From Exophiala sp. HKRS030 (lineage: Eukaryota > Ascomycota > Eurotiomycetes > Chaetothyriales > Herpotrichiellaceae): a stretch of DNA of 64,000 bases. Under the pieces are notes generated by a model that worked only from the letters and a program-made list of their open reading frames with translations, made no database searches and was not told the origin of the DNA. The DNA lies in NCBI GenBank assembly GCA_023897205.1, contig JAHWDD010000001.1:5332001-5396000 (forward strand), read 5' to 3'. The position numbers were made by a program, and so were the translations under genes. Shown piece by piece: positions 63,180 to 64,000 of this stretch (position 1 is the stretch's first letter; each line of letters starts with the position of its first letter).

Positions 63180-64000
63180 TCAAGATTCCCACCTTCTGAA
63201 CTTTGGTAAAACTACTGCTGCACTTGAACTTGGCGCGGAAGTGGAACTAGGTAGAGCCACGGATGATTCAGTGTGTGTGGCCGTAGGGTCACCGGTCGTA
63301 CCACCGTTGGTACCATCGACAGGTTTGGTGCCAGTGGCAATGTCCATACCATTGATGGCACGTTCAAAGAGTGCCAAAGCGGCGACGGGTTGGTAGTATG
63401 GAACTTCATGACCAGACTCGTAAACTCGAGTGAAGGAGAAGTTGCCATACTCACGAGTCTCACCGTACTCGACACCATCAACGACGAAAGGCGTGTACCC
63501 GGAAGCGGCGAACTCGGCAGCGTGTGGCCACTGCGCGGCAAGCGAGACGGCCTCACCGCCGAACCAGTTGCAAATGTAGTCTGCGTCACCGTACGCGAGG
63601 GTCACGCGGACAGAGGAACTGTTGATGATCGTTTCCAAGTCCTCCAGGATGTTGATAAAAACAAAATCTCCAGTCTGTTGGAAGGCATAGTATACCTCGT
63701 TGTTCGCGTCGGCCGTGTAGTTGGTGTCGACCCCCAACGCGTTCTGGACGGAAGCTTGGTTGAGGTAATCGAGAAAGTATGTCGGTGGGGTGGTGTCGTT
63801 GTAGGGGTGACGGATGTCATAGACACCTCGATCGCCGTACGAGTAGTAAGGAGATTCGACGTTGTCACGACACATGGATTGAGCCTCACTACAGACTGCC
63901 TGTCCAATGAGCGTGGTGGTGTCGGCCTCGGCACAGAATGAGATCTGGTCTAGACACCCGTTGGACATGTAACAGGCAAACTCCATATAATCGTGCACGG
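63180..64000 (-). CDS. Serine carboxypeptidase S10, C-terminal part (runs off window)
   Basis: The 3' 820 bases of a gene that continues past the right edge; the frame is open to the edge and no true start is present. The readable 272 residues include cysteine-rich FACYMSNGCLDQISFC, YDIRHPYNDTTPPTYFLDYLNQ, the catalytic Asp in AYGDADYICNWFGG and the catalytic His in VYESGHEVPYYQP, all diagnostic of S10. The Ser in GESYGG would lie outside the window. The Asn-rich middle has several N-x-S/T sites. The end is a Ser/Thr/Pro-rich linker, often O-glycosylated, without a clear GPI tail. Likely a secreted or vacuolar acid carboxypeptidase. Confidence 0.93.
   Translation of the reverse strand, partial: VHDYMEFACYMSNGCLDQISFCAEADTTTLIGQAVCSEAQSMCRDNVESPYYSYGDRGVYDIRHPYNDTTPPTYFLDYLNQASVQNALGVDTNYTADANNEVYYAFQQTGDFVFINILEDLETIINSSSVRVTLAYGDADYICNWFGGEAVSLAAQWPHAAEFAASGYTPFVVDGVEYGETREYGNFSFTRVYESGHEVPYYQPVAALALFERAINGMDIATGTKPVDGTNGGTTGDPTATHTESSVALPSSTSAPSSSAAVVLPKFRRWES

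Overview
The window is nuclear DNA of a filamentous ascomycete (Pezizomycotina, probably Eurotiomycetes). The reasons are 46-95 bp GT-AG introns, many with CTAAC/CTGAC-like branch sites, AT-richer spacers up to 3.5 kb, and families typical of these fungi: a Zn2Cys6 regulator beside a 14-TM drug antiporter, URA5, a Met13-type reductase, an S9 dipeptidyl peptidase, AIM41 and a Nup170-type nucleoporin. The order or species cannot be read from the sequence alone. About 26 protein genes are supported, plus one decayed locus. Seventeen are split by introns; I rebuilt their exons from splice sites and family motifs.

Layout. 1-9 kb: a (CA)33 microsatellite, an N-terminally shortened alpha/beta hydrolase, a hexokinase-family sugar kinase and a 3.5 kb stretch with no convincing gene. 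9-22 kb: a disordered fungal-specific protein, an eight-exon sugar porter, a short-chain reductase, orotate phosphoribosyltransferase, an extended SDR and methylenetetrahydrofolate reductase. 22-31 kb: a very large DUF676 lipase-like protein, a divergent CorA-like membrane protein and a decayed 2EXR/F-box-like locus. 31-36 kb: a divergent pair of UNC93-type transporter and GlcNAc-6-phosphate deacetylase. 36-48 kb is housekeeping: S9 peptidase, AIM41/YqeY, Nup170, an EXPERA (TMEM97-like) protein and Rab GDI.

48-64 kb looks accessory: a pyruvate-decarboxylase-like ThDP enzyme, two small conserved unknown proteins, a classical SDR, an NmrA/epimerase-like Rossmann protein, a Zn2Cys6 factor followed on the same strand by a DHA14 efflux pump, a nitronate monooxygenase convergent with the pump, and an S10 carboxypeptidase cut by the right edge.

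Two functional groupings stand out. The transporter/deacetylase pair, perhaps with the hexokinase-family kinase 26 kb away, may be a partial N-acetylglucosamine uptake and catabolism module. The regulator, pump, nitronate monooxygenase and nearby reductases may be a small inducible detoxification or efflux neighbourhood. Both are inference from gene order. I saw no rRNA, tRNA, CRISPR array or intact transposon. The most striking non-coding signal is eight exact copies of the 9-mer TACGGAGTA (either strand), all outside coding exons.
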